37,439 nt of DNA, from the NCBI GenBank assembly GCA_902767045.1, contig CACXFT010000038.1, forward strand, positions 1-37,439, written 5' to 3'. The notes under the pieces are model-generated. The model searched no databases, had not been told where the DNA came from, and worked only from the letters and a program-made list of their open reading frames with translations. The stretch is from an uncultured Prevotellaceae bacterium. Lineage in GTDB: Bacteria; Bacteroidota; Bacteroidia; Bacteroidales; Bacteroidaceae. Made by a program: the position numbers and the translations under genes. The stretch's first letter is position 1. Every line of letters starts with the position of its first letter. Shown here piece by piece: positions 1 through 7,051 of the stretch.

Positions 1-1167
1 AACCTGCCTGAAATCATCGGAAAATACCTGGGAACCACTGCCCGAACCATCATGCTGGTGTTCTCCATTTTGCTGCTCATCATGGTGGGAGTGGTGTTTG
101 TTTACAGTCCGGCCGAAATTCTCACCAACATCTGGGCACCCGAATGGATTGCCGAATATCTGGGCCCCAGCTTCTTCTGGATTATCATCATCTTTGCCTA
201 CTATATTGTGGCTACCATGATGCCCATCGACAAGATTATTGGAAAAGTTTATCCGCTCTTTGCTTTCTCGCTGATTTTCATGGCAGTTGCCCTGATGGTG
301 ATGATGCTCATTAAGATGCCTGCCATTCCCGAAATATGGGAAGCAACGGGCAACCTGGGTGCCGAGAAGCTGGGACTCACCGACCCCATCTTCCCCTGCC
401 TCTTCATCACCATTGCCTGTGGTGCCATCAGTGGTTTCCATGCCACGCAAACCCCGCTGATGGCCCGTTGCGTGAAACACGAGAAGCAGGCACGCCCCAT
501 CTTCTATGGTGCCATGATCACTGAAGGCATCGTGGCGCTCATCTGGGCTTCGGTGGCCATGTATTTCTTCTATGGCAGTCCGGCTCCAGGCTACGAAGTG
601 ATTGAGGCCGCTGCTGCCACCGGCAGTCACACCTCGGCTCCATCGGTGGTGAACATCATCTGCAACGAGTGGCTCGGAGTGGTTGGCGGCATTCTGGCAC
701 TGCTCGGTGTGGTGGCAGCACCTATCACCAGCGGCGACACCGCTTTCCGCAGCGCCCGCCTGATTATCGCCGACTTTCTGAAAATGGAACAGCATACCAT
801 CAAGCGCCGTCTGATGGTTTGCATTCCCATGTTTGCCGTTGCCATTGCCCTGCTCGTTTGGCAGATGGAAGACAAAGACGGATTTCAAAAAATATGGAGC
901 TGGTTCGGGTGGTCTAACCAAACACTATCGGTGTTCACACTCTGGGCCATCACCGTTTACCTTGTCAGGGCAAAGAAACTGTTTGTCATAACCCTGATTC
1001 CGGCCCTGTTCATGACCACCGTGTGCGCAACCTTCCTGCTGGTTTCTAAACAGGCATTCGGGTTAGATACCAGCATTGCCTACATAGGCAGTGCCATCGT
1101 CTTAGCCATTGCACTCACATGGTTTGTGCTTTGGTACAGGAGACACAACGCCGAGTCATTAAAATAA
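1..1167 (+). CDS. cstA: Carbon starvation protein CstA family, 5'-truncated by window edge
   Basis: The reading frame is open from base 1 (NLPEIIGKYLG...) so the gene starts upstream of the window; the first internal Met is at base 52. About 388 residues are visible. They are strongly hydrophobic with repeated membrane segments, and contain the stretch GAISGFHATQTPLMARCV followed by a conserved E-x-x-A-R-P-I-F-Y-G-A-M segment, which I recognise as CstA. Members of this family are inner-membrane peptide or pyruvate transporters used when carbon is scarce. The C-terminus (WYRRHNAESLK) is charged and probably cytoplasmic. A 37-bp gap separates it from the next gene. Family assignment is firm; the transported substrate in this organism cannot be read from the sequence. 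Confidence 0.9.
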   Translation, partial: NLPEIIGKYLGTTARTIMLVFSILLLIMVGVVFVYSPAEILTNIWAPEWIAEYLGPSFFWIIIIFAYYIVATMMPIDKIIGKVYPLFAFSLIFMAVALMVMMLIKMPAIPEIWEATGNLGAEKLGLTDPIFPCLFITIACGAISGFHATQTPLMARCVKHEKQARPIFYGAMITEGIVALIWASVAMYFFYGSPAPGYEVIEAAAATGSHTSAPSVVNIICNEWLGVVGGILALLGVVAAPITSGDTAFRSARLIIADFLKMEQHTIKRRLMVCIPMFAVAIALLVWQMEDKDGFQKIWSWFGWSNQTLSVFTLWAITVYLVRAKKLFVITLIPALFMTTVCATFLLVSKQAFGLDTSIAYIGSAIVLAIALTWFVLWYRRHNAESLK

Positions 1168-1204
1168 TCTCAAACATAACAACCTTATTAAATATAATAG
1201 AACT

Positions 1205-1702
1205 ATGATAAAAAAACTTCTTATCGCCGTGGCAGCGGTTCTTCTATCCGCAACAGCCAACGCACAGTTCGAACGCAGTAAAATATTTATAGGCAGCTCG
1301 CTCACCGGACTCGACCTGAGCTACAACGGAAAAAACAAAACCGACTTTGGCCTGCAAGCTCAAACCGGCTACTTCTTCAGCGACAACCTGATGGCACTTG
1401 CACAAGCACAATATCAGCACTATGGCAACGATGCCAATGCCGACGAAATCATGTTTGGCGTGGGAGGCCGATACTACATCACACAGAACGGCATCTTCCT
1501 GGGGGCATCATGCAAATTTGTGCATGCCTATCACAACTACAACGATTTCCGGCCAAGCGTGGAAGCCGGATATGCTTTCTTCCTCAGCAAAACGGTAACT
1601 GTGGAGCCTGCCATCTACTACGATCAGTCGTTTAAAAAACACAGCGACTTCTCTACCATCGGACTGAAGGTGGGCATTGGTGTTTACCTTTTCAGAGATT
1701 AA
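1205..1702 (+). CDS. Small outer-membrane beta-barrel protein
   Basis: 165 residues. The N-terminus [21 protein letters not shown] is a clear Sec signal peptide with cleavage after ANA (about residue 20). The mature part alternates polar and aromatic residues in short strands (for example [22 protein letters not shown] and [17 protein letters not shown]) and ends in a strand finishing VYLFRD, as expected for an eight-stranded OmpA/OmpW-like or OMP_b-brl-type barrel of about 145 residues. The start is fixed by the signal peptide. It lies between the transporter and recR, 23 bp before recR. No ligand or precise role can be deduced. Confidence 0.8.
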   Translation: MIKKLLIAVAAVLLSATANAQFERSKIFIGSSLTGLDLSYNGKNKTDFGLQAQTGYFFSDNLMALAQAQYQHYGNDANADEIMFGVGGRYYITQNGIFLGASCKFVHAYHNYNDFRPSVEAGYAFFLSKTVTVEPAIYYDQSFKKHSDFSTIGLKVGIGVYLFRD

Positions 1703-1725
1703 AAGAGAACGGAAGCTCAACAGAA

Positions 1726-2337
1726 ATGGAAACTTCCTACCCCTCACAACTCCTGGAAACTGCTGTAGAGGAATTTTCTAATCTTCCGGGCATCGGGCGT
1801 AAGACGGCGTTGCGACACATGTTGCACCTGCTCAGGCAACCACAGGAAAAAGTGGATGCCTTGGTGGGAGCAATCAGCAAAATGCGGCACGAAGTGAAAT
1901 ACTGCCGGGTGTGCCACAATATCAGCGACACCGATATTTGTCCGATCTGTGCCGACGAGCACCGCGACCCCACGGTTATTTGCGTGGTTGAAAACATTCG
2001 CGACGTGATGGCCATAGAAAACACCCAGCAATACCGAGGACTGTATCATGTGATTGGTGGAGTTATCTCGCCCATGGACGGCATGGGACCTTCGGATTTG
2101 GAAATAGAATCACTCATTCAGCGGGTAGAAAAAGAACATGTGCAGGAAGTGATACTGGCTCTGAGCCCCACCATGGAGGGCGACACCACCAACTTCTACA
2201 TCTCAAGGAAACTGCAAAACCAAGATGTGAAACTATCCGTGATAGCACGCGGCATCTCCGTGGGCAACGAACTGGAATATACCGATGAAGTTACGCTGGG
2301 GCGTGCCATTCTGCAGCGCACTGCCTTTGAAGGTTAA
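1726..2337 (+). CDS. recR: Recombination mediator protein RecR
   Basis: 203 residues, the usual RecR length. It has the N-terminal helix-hairpin-helix ([18 protein letters not shown], residues 19-36), a four-cysteine zinc finger (C60, C63, C72, C75) and a TOPRIM domain starting at [17 protein letters not shown], followed by [19 protein letters not shown]. RecR works with RecF/RecO to load RecA on SSB-covered gapped DNA. All key residues are present and the start fits the family. It is followed after 28 bp by an unrelated membrane protein gene. Confidence 0.97.
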   Translation: METSYPSQLLETAVEEFSNLPGIGRKTALRHMLHLLRQPQEKVDALVGAISKMRHEVKYCRVCHNISDTDICPICADEHRDPTVICVVENIRDVMAIENTQQYRGLYHVIGGVISPMDGMGPSDLEIESLIQRVEKEHVQEVILALSPTMEGDTTNFYISRKLQNQDVKLSVIARGISVGNELEYTDEVTLGRAILQRTAFEG

Positions 2338-2365
2338 CAAAAAAATAAACTAACCATATAAAATT

Positions 2366-2797
2366 ATGAATGAATTGAATTTACAGAAAGTATATAAAAC
2401 AACACTGTTTGTATGGTGGTATACAGCTATTTTAGCAATAGGAGTGTTTGTGGTTGTTAGTTTTCTATTCAACGACATGATATTTATCGAAGACCCCCAG
2501 CTTGATTTCATTTTTCTCACAGCTATGGAACTTATAACGCTTTGTGTGATACCCTTCGCCCTGCGTTTGTTTAAGTTTAAATGGGTAAAAAAGCGAATTA
2601 AGAAACAAGGAATCAAAGGACTTGCAGATTTGAAAGCGTCTCAGATTCTTATGCTCTCTGGCCCCATGCTCCTGAATGCAATAATTTATTTGATGAACAG
2701 GCAGGTTGCCCATTTCTACCTGGCAGTTATTTTGTTTCTGTGTATGTTCTTCATATATCCTTCACAAGAACGGCTCAACAATGAACTGGAAGCATGA
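2366..2797 (+). CDS. Four-helix membrane protein of unknown function
   Basis: 143 residues with four predicted transmembrane segments: about 11-34 (LFVWWYTAILAIGVFVVVSF), 49-70, 93-111 and 116-135. A basic loop (FKFKWVKKRIKKQGIKG) lies between helices 2 and 3 and probably faces the cytoplasm. There is no signal peptide or catalytic motif that I recognise. Its stop overlaps the start of the next gene by 4 bases (ATGA), so it is probably co-translated with the glycosyltransferase and may belong to the same envelope process. The fold is clear; function unknown. Confidence 0.75.
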   Translation: MNELNLQKVYKTTLFVWWYTAILAIGVFVVVSFLFNDMIFIEDPQLDFIFLTAMELITLCVIPFALRLFKFKWVKKRIKKQGIKGLADLKASQILMLSGPMLLNAIIYLMNRQVAHFYLAVILFLCMFFIYPSQERLNNELEA

Positions 2798-3996
2798 AGA
2801 AGATTGCCGTTATTATAGTAAGCTATAACGTAAAGCGATATGTGGAGCAATGCCTCATATCGCTTTATAGGGCTTTAGATGGTGTTGATGCTGAAATATT
2901 CGTGGTTGACAACCACTCGAAAGACAACTCGGTGGAGTTTCTTCGCAAGCGCTTCAACCGGGTGAACTTTGTTAAAAGCATTCACAACCAGGGCTTTGCC
3001 AGAGCCAACAACATTGCCATCAGACAAAGCGAAAGCCAATATGTGCTGCTGCTGAACCCTGATACCTTCGTTGCTGAAAACACCATCAAGAATGCACTCC
3101 GCTTTCTCGACGAAACTCCCAAGGCCGGAGCTCTTGGCGTGAGAATGTTGCGCACCGATGGAAGCAATGCCATGGAGTCGCGACGCGGACTGCCCTCTCC
3201 TATCGTGGCCTTCTATAAAATGACAGGACTCTGCAACCGTTTTCCCAAAAACAGACAATTCGGACAATACTACATGAGCTACCTGCCATGGGAAAAAGCT
3301 ACACAGATTGAAGTCATCAGCGGAGCCTTTATGATGATTCGCAGATCGGTGCTCGACCAAATCGGACTGCTCGACGAAGACTTCTTTATGTATGGCGAAG
3401 ACATCGATCTCTCTTATAGGATTCTCAAAGCAGGATACCAAAACTGGTATCTGCCCGAAACCATCCTGCATTACAAGGGTGAAAGCACACAGAAATCGTC
3501 GTTCAGATATGTTCACGTCTTCTACGATGCCATGCTCGTGTTCTTCAAAAAACACTACTCACACGTCAGCCTACTGATAAGCCTGCCCATCAAAACTGCC
3601 ATCTATGTGAAAGCAGCAGTAGAGTTGGTGCGCATGCAACTCGAAAAGATGAGGAAAAGCCTGGGATTCGTCAGCAACCGCCGACATAAAGACCCTCTAT
3701 ATATATTTATAGGTAGTGAACGCTGCATGCAGATGTGCCGCAGACTGAGCCGCAATACCGGGCTCGATGCACAATTCCACATAGGCGACCAGGAAACAAT
3801 GCCAAACGGACACCTCGACATGCTGGAAGAACTCGAACACTGGCCCACACACGTTTATGTGGTCTACGACATCGATTCCTTCTCATTCGAACACATTCTA
3901 AGCCTGTTTGCCAAAGAACCCAGAAACAACATCCAAATAGGAACCTTCAACACCCGCACACACACACTCATAACTTCTGAAGAGATTCTACAATGA
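2794..3996 (+). CDS. Family 2 glycosyltransferase with extra C-terminal domain
   Basis: 400 residues. Residues 1 to about 290 are a rhamnosyltransferase-like GT2 (GT-A) domain: VIIVSYNVKRYVEQCLISL at 7-25, VVDNHSKDNS at 37-46, LLLNPDT with the metal-binding region at 85-91, and MYGEDIDLSYR around 199-209 with the presumed catalytic E202/D203. Residues about 300-400 form a separate alpha/beta segment (LYIFIGSERCMQMCRRL, then VYVVYDIDSFSFEHILSLF) that is not part of the GT2 fold and resembles a small Rossmann or receiver-like module without obvious active site. It overlaps the genes on both sides by 4 bases (ATGA), indicating a tightly coupled three-gene operon. Sugar donor and acceptor are unknown. 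Confidence 0.88.
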   Translation: MKKIAVIIVSYNVKRYVEQCLISLYRALDGVDAEIFVVDNHSKDNSVEFLRKRFNRVNFVKSIHNQGFARANNIAIRQSESQYVLLLNPDTFVAENTIKNALRFLDETPKAGALGVRMLRTDGSNAMESRRGLPSPIVAFYKMTGLCNRFPKNRQFGQYYMSYLPWEKATQIEVISGAFMMIRRSVLDQIGLLDEDFFMYGEDIDLSYRILKAGYQNWYLPETILHYKGESTQKSSFRYVHVFYDAMLVFFKKHYSHVSLLISLPIKTAIYVKAAVELVRMQLEKMRKSLGFVSNRRHKDPLYIFIGSERCMQMCRRLSRNTGLDAQFHIGDQETMPNGHLDMLEELEHWPTHVYVVYDIDSFSFEHILSLFAKEPRNNIQIGTFNTRTHTLITSEEILQ

Positions 3997-4502
3997 AGCA
4001 AACCAACGTAACACTCAGGGCAATGGAACCCGAAGACCTTGAACTGCTCTACCGCATTGAAAACGATACCACACTCTGGAACGTTGGAGCAACCAATGTG
4101 CCCTATTCCAGATATGCGCTGCACGACTTTATTGCCAACTCCTCTTCCGACATCTACCGCGACCGGCAAGTGCGACTGATGATTGAAAATGCCGAACACG
4201 AAACAATCGGCATCGTAGACGTGGTGAACTTCGACCCCCAACACATCCGTGCCGAAATAGGTATCGTTATTCTTGGTGCATACCGAAACAAAGGCTATGG
4301 CATAAGAACACTCAGCCAAATAGAAGACTATGCACGCAACGTGCTGCACCTCCACCAGATTTATGCCATCATCGGAGCTTCAAACGCCGTTTCCATCAGG
4401 CTCTTCAACTCCCTCCATTATGAACAAAGTGCACGTCTTCGCGACTGGCTTTTCGATGGGAAAACCTTCCACGATGCGCTCCTCGTGCAGAAATTACTAT
4501 AA
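3993..4502 (+). CDS. GNAT N-acetyltransferase, RimJ/RimL-like
   Basis: 169 residues. It starts VTLRAMEPEDLELLYRIEND and contains RAEIGIVILGAYRNKGYGIRTLSQIEDYA, with the acetyl-CoA phosphate-binding R-N-K-G-Y-G-I loop, then NAVSIRLFNSLHYEQSARLRDW, which matches the Acetyltransf_3/RimL branch (N-x-x-S-x-R/K-L-x-x-x-L-G/H-Y/F). Such enzymes acetylate protein N-termini, polyamines, or amino sugars. The start overlaps the upstream glycosyltransferase stop by 4 bases, which makes a nucleotide-sugar or glycan-related substrate plausible, but this is inference. Confidence 0.85.
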   Translation: MKQTNVTLRAMEPEDLELLYRIENDTTLWNVGATNVPYSRYALHDFIANSSSDIYRDRQVRLMIENAEHETIGIVDVVNFDPQHIRAEIGIVILGAYRNKGYGIRTLSQIEDYARNVLHLHQIYAIIGASNAVSIRLFNSLHYEQSARLRDWLFDGKTFHDALLVQKLL

Positions 4503-4572
4503 CAAACACTTAATAAACGTTAATTAAAGAAAGAAATCTCACATTCCTTTCGTTTGTTTGCAAAGATATTAC

Positions 4573-4580
4573 TACCTTTG
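4573..4580 (+). promoter_or_regulatory. Bacteroidota -7 box (TACCTTTG) for the tRNA-Asp pair
   Basis: TACCTTTG matches the Bacteroidota -7 consensus TAnnTTTG and lies 28 bases before the first tRNA-Asp. A TTTG (4553-4556) lies upstream but the 16-base spacer is shorter than the usual 19-21, so the -33 element is uncertain. Confidence 0.65.
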
Positions 4581-4608
4581 CATCCGCAAAAGAGAAACAA
4601 CCCTATTT

Positions 4609-4682
4609 GGTGCGTTAGTTCAGTTGGTTAGAATGCCTGCCTGTCACGCAGGAGGTCACGAGTTCGAGCCTCGTACGCACCG
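4609..4682 (+). tRNA. tRNA-Asp(GTC), copy 1
   Basis: 74 bases with a full cloverleaf: acceptor stem GGTGCGT/ACGCACC with discriminator G, D-arm with GTTCAGTTGGTTAGAA, anticodon arm CCTGC-CTGTCAC-GCAGG giving anticodon GTC, and T-arm CACGAG-TTCGAGC-CTCGT. CCA is not encoded. Anticodon and G73 both fit aspartate. Confidence 0.97.
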
Positions 4683-4708
4683 CAAACAAAAGGGTTACTC
4701 AAATGCAA

Positions 4709-4782
4709 GGTGCGTTAGTTCAGTTGGTTAGAATGCCTGCCTGTCACGCAGGAGGTCACGAGTTCGAGCCTCGTACGCACCG
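4709..4782 (+). tRNA. tRNA-Asp(GTC), copy 2
   Basis: Identical base for base to the copy starting exactly 100 bases earlier; 26 bases of spacer separate the two. Both are probably cut from one transcript that ends at the hairpin at 4807-4844. The identity suggests a recent tandem duplication or ongoing gene conversion. Confidence 0.97.
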
Positions 4783-4806
4783 CAAAAGCAAAATCCCGCA
4801 TCCTCA

Positions 4807-4844
4807 AGAGCGTTCTACTTACAAAGTCGAACGCTCTTTTTTTT
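4807..4844 (+). terminator. Rho-independent terminator of the tRNA-Asp unit
   Basis: AGAGCGTTC (4807-4815) pairs with GAACGCTCT (4829-4837). Inside it, after one T/C mismatch, ACTT pairs with AAGT around a 3-base loop. A run of seven further T follows (4838-4844). Confidence 0.92.
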
Positions 4845-4941
4845 ATCGGCATCAGTGGCCATGTCCGCGCGCGCGATATACAAAAAAGTATCCATAACGA
4901 AAAAAAACTGTAAACATGTCCTTTGAATGCAAGAAAATGTG

Positions 4942-4949
4942 TATCTTTG
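4942..4949 (+). promoter_or_regulatory. Putative -7 box (TATCTTTG) ahead of the ATPase pseudogene
   Basis: TATCTTTG fits TAnnTTTG and lies 63 bases before the relic start codon at 5013. A TTTG at 4922-4925 sits 16 bases upstream. Probably the old promoter of the broken ATPase gene. Confidence 0.5.
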
Positions 4950-5012
4950 CACCGAAAGTCGGTAGGATAATGTGTTTAACATATCAAAAAGTCGGCATGA
5001 AAACGTGATTAT

Positions 5013-5818
5013 ATGTATAAAAGGAAGATAGAAAAAGTACTCCAGTCGTGGTTGTCCGATACCTCGCACAAGCCACTTGTTGTGAAGGCGGCGGTATGCC
5101 AGAGGTAGTGACCACTTTCATGGAAACAAAGCAGATAGGCAAGGTGCTTGCCGTACAGCGTCGCATAGTCGATGAGTACAAGGCCGATATGGTTAAGTAT
5201 GCTCCATCAGCCGACAAGTCGCGCATCAGAGAATGCTTTGAGTCCATACCAGCCCAATTGGCCCGAGAGTACAAGAAGTTCAGTTATACGGTAGTGCGAC
5301 GTGGAGGCAGAGGTCGCGACTATGCCGGGAGTCTGCAGTGGATAGAAGATGCGGGCATCATTCGCAGATGCTATAATACGGAGATAACAGAATTGCCATT
5401 AGACGGGCATAAAATCAAGAGCGAGTTCAAAGTATATATGTCAGACATCGGCTTGCTCATTTCCATGCTTGAAGACGGCACTCAATCGAGTATTCTTGCA
5501 GGCGATATGCTCAGTTATCATGGTGCCATCAAGGAAAACCTTATAGCAGACATCTTTGGCAAGATGGGCCGCAAGCTGTATTACTATCATAAAGACGGTG
5601 GCGTGGAACTTGATTTCCTTATTCGTTATAAGGGCGAATGTGTTCCCGTAGAATGTAAGGCCACCACAGGAAATGCGAAGTCTATGCGTACAGTTTTGAA
5701 ATACCCAGAGAAATACCATGTCTCGAATGGTCTAAAGTTGGGGGACTATAATGTTGGAAGCAATGAACAAATACTCACATTGCCTATGTATATGGCATTC
5801 CTCTTGACAGAAGTATAA
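5013..5818 (+). pseudogene. AAA_14/DUF4143 ATPase with the ATP-binding core deleted
   Basis: From the ATG at 5013 the frame reads MYKRKIEKVLQSWLSD..., ending KPLVVKAA just where the family's Walker A (A-R-Q-V-G-K-T) should follow; it then hits TAG at 5106. In another frame, from about 5090 to 5818, the sequence resumes with GGMPEVVTTFMETKQIGK and continues to a normal C-terminus including the DUF4143 nuclease-like part (ELDFLIRYKGECVPVECKA). Intact family members are roughly 400-440 residues; about 150 residues with Walker A and B are missing, and the two parts are out of frame. A protein of up to 256 residues could be read from an ATG at 5048, but it would lack ATPase function. The GGCGGC at the junction suggests deletion through a short repeat. 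Confidence 0.85.
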
Positions 5819-6004
5819 TCATATAGACGATTTCCAACAAGTTACACCACATCACCCACATCAACGGCACTCCCTGCGTAATCACTTTTCGGGAACTTTG
5901 ATGACGAAAGCCAGGTGAGGAAACTGCTTGGTATGAACCTAAGGATTTGCTTTTTTTAACTAAAAAAACAAGCAATCAAGAGAACAACGTATTCATTTTT
6001 TGTG

Positions 6005-6012
6005 TAACTTTG
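6005..6012 (+). promoter_or_regulatory. -7 box (TAACTTTG) of rpoD
   Basis: TAACTTTG fits the TAnnTTTG consensus and is followed by GCACCG, a sequence common just after such boxes. It lies 83 bases before the rpoD start, leaving a leader of about 77 bases. I see no convincing -33 TTTG at the expected distance. The rest of the 277-base gap upstream (5819-6004) shows nothing I can identify. Confidence 0.65.
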
Positions 6013-6095
6013 CACCGCTTTTAAGCCAAAACAGGCTTAGTTGATTGTATATCAGATAGTTATAATATATTTAGACGGAAAGGAAGTTAACAGGA

Positions 6096-6968
6096 ATGAG
6101 ACAGTTAAAGATTCAGAAGAGCATTACAAACCGTTCAAGTGAGGCACTCGACAAGTATTTGGTGGAAATTGGGCGCGCGCCGCTTATCTCCATCGACGAA
6201 GAAATTGAGCTTGCCCAGAAAATCAAGAAAGGCGGTCCGGAAGGTGAACGTGCCAAAGACAAGCTTGTAACTGCCAACCTGAGATTTGTTGTTTCCGTTG
6301 CCAAACAATATCAGCATCAAGGACTTACGCTCACCGACCTGATCGACGAAGGCAACATTGGGCTTATTAAGGCAGCCCAGAAGTTCGACGAAACGCGTGG
6401 TTTCAAGTTCATCTCTTATGCCGTGTGGTGGATTCGCCAGAGCATTCTTCAGGCCATTGCCGAACAGAGCCGCATTGTGCGACTGCCTTTGAATCAGGTG
6501 GGGTCGCTCAACAAAATCAACCACGAAATCAATAAGTTTGAGCAGGAGAACCAGCGTCACCCCTCGGTTTCGGAACTCTCTGAGGCCACCCACCTCGACG
6601 AAGAGAAGATTGGGCAGAGCTTGATGGCCGACGGTCACCATGTGAGCATTGATGCTCCTTTCCAGGATGGCGAAGACAACTGCATGCTCGACGTGATGCC
6701 CTCGGGCGACGACAGCCGCACCGACCGCCAGGTAGACCACGAGTCGATGGCGCTCGAGCTGAACTCGGTGCTCAGCAAGGTTCTTAAAGAACGCGAAATA
6801 ACCATCATTCGCGAGTGCTTCGGCATTGGCTGTCACGAGAAAGGACTTGAAGAGATTGGCGACCAGTTAGGGCTCACCCGCGAGCGTGTGCGCCAGATTC
6901 GTGAAAAGAGTATTGCCAAGCTTCGCGACAGCGGCAATGCCAAGATTCTGATGAAATATCTGGGATAA
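6096..6968 (+). CDS. rpoD: Primary sigma factor RpoD (short Bacteroidota form)
   Basis: 290 residues. Directs RNA polymerase to housekeeping promoters. It begins MRQLKIQKSITNRSSEALDK and has region 1.2 (DKYLVEIGRAPLISIDEEIELA, about 19-40), region 2 with the core-binding and -10 helices (NLRFVVSVAKQYQHQGLTL, then DEGNIGLIKAAQKFDETRG and FKFISYAVWWIRQSI), region 3, and region 4.2 helix-turn-helix (LGLTRERVRQIREKSIAKLR). Region 1.1 is absent, as in Bacteroides primary sigma factors of about 286-290 residues. It is a single-gene unit between its own promoter and a strong terminator. Confidence 0.97.
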   Translation: MRQLKIQKSITNRSSEALDKYLVEIGRAPLISIDEEIELAQKIKKGGPEGERAKDKLVTANLRFVVSVAKQYQHQGLTLTDLIDEGNIGLIKAAQKFDETRGFKFISYAVWWIRQSILQAIAEQSRIVRLPLNQVGSLNKINHEINKFEQENQRHPSVSELSEATHLDEEKIGQSLMADGHHVSIDAPFQDGEDNCMLDVMPSGDDSRTDRQVDHESMALELNSVLSKVLKEREITIIRECFGIGCHEKGLEEIGDQLGLTRERVRQIREKSIAKLRDSGNAKILMKYLG

Positions 6969-6994
6969 GTCCCATGCACCCTACCCCACACAAC

Positions 6995-7033
6995 AAAAAA
7001 AGACAATCGGTTTTTTGCCGATTGTCTTTTTTT
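6995..7033 (+). terminator. Terminator of rpoD, probably bidirectional
   Basis: AAGACAATCGG (7000-7010) pairs perfectly with CCGATTGTCTT (7018-7028) around a 7-base loop TTTTTTG, flanked by a run of A on the left (6995-7000) and T on the right. The loop also carries the TTTG used as -33 element of the next promoter. Confidence 0.92.
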
Positions 7034-7044
7034 ATATATCTTTG
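7014..7044 (+). promoter_or_regulatory. Promoter of the DUF5686 gene, -33 box inside a terminator loop
   Basis: TTTG at 7014-7017 and TATCTTTG at 7037-7044 are separated by exactly 19 bases, the classic Bacteroidota -33/-7 spacing. The -7 box ends 7 bases before the ATG at 7052, so the mRNA would have almost no leader. The TTTG is in the loop of the rpoD terminator. Confidence 0.7.
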
Positions 7045-7051
7045 CAGCTCG

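Noticed and set aside
2875-3555. 226-codon open frame on the - strand
   Set aside because: Antisense to the GT2 gene, whose motifs are intact; shadow frame.
4553-4556. TTTG as -33 box for the tRNA promoter
   Set aside because: Spacer of 16 bases to the -7 box is too short for the usual 19-21, so only the -7 element is called.
4609-4782. The 100-bp repeated unit as a possible CRISPR or repeat array
   Set aside because: The repeats are complete tRNA genes; only two copies; no short spacer pattern. No CRISPR seen elsewhere.
6135-6836. 233-codon open frame on the - strand
   Set aside because: Antisense shadow of the highly conserved rpoD gene.
6974-7051. Upstream ATG extending the DUF5686 protein by 26 residues
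   Set aside because: It lies before the rpoD terminator and the promoter, and would hide the signal peptide.
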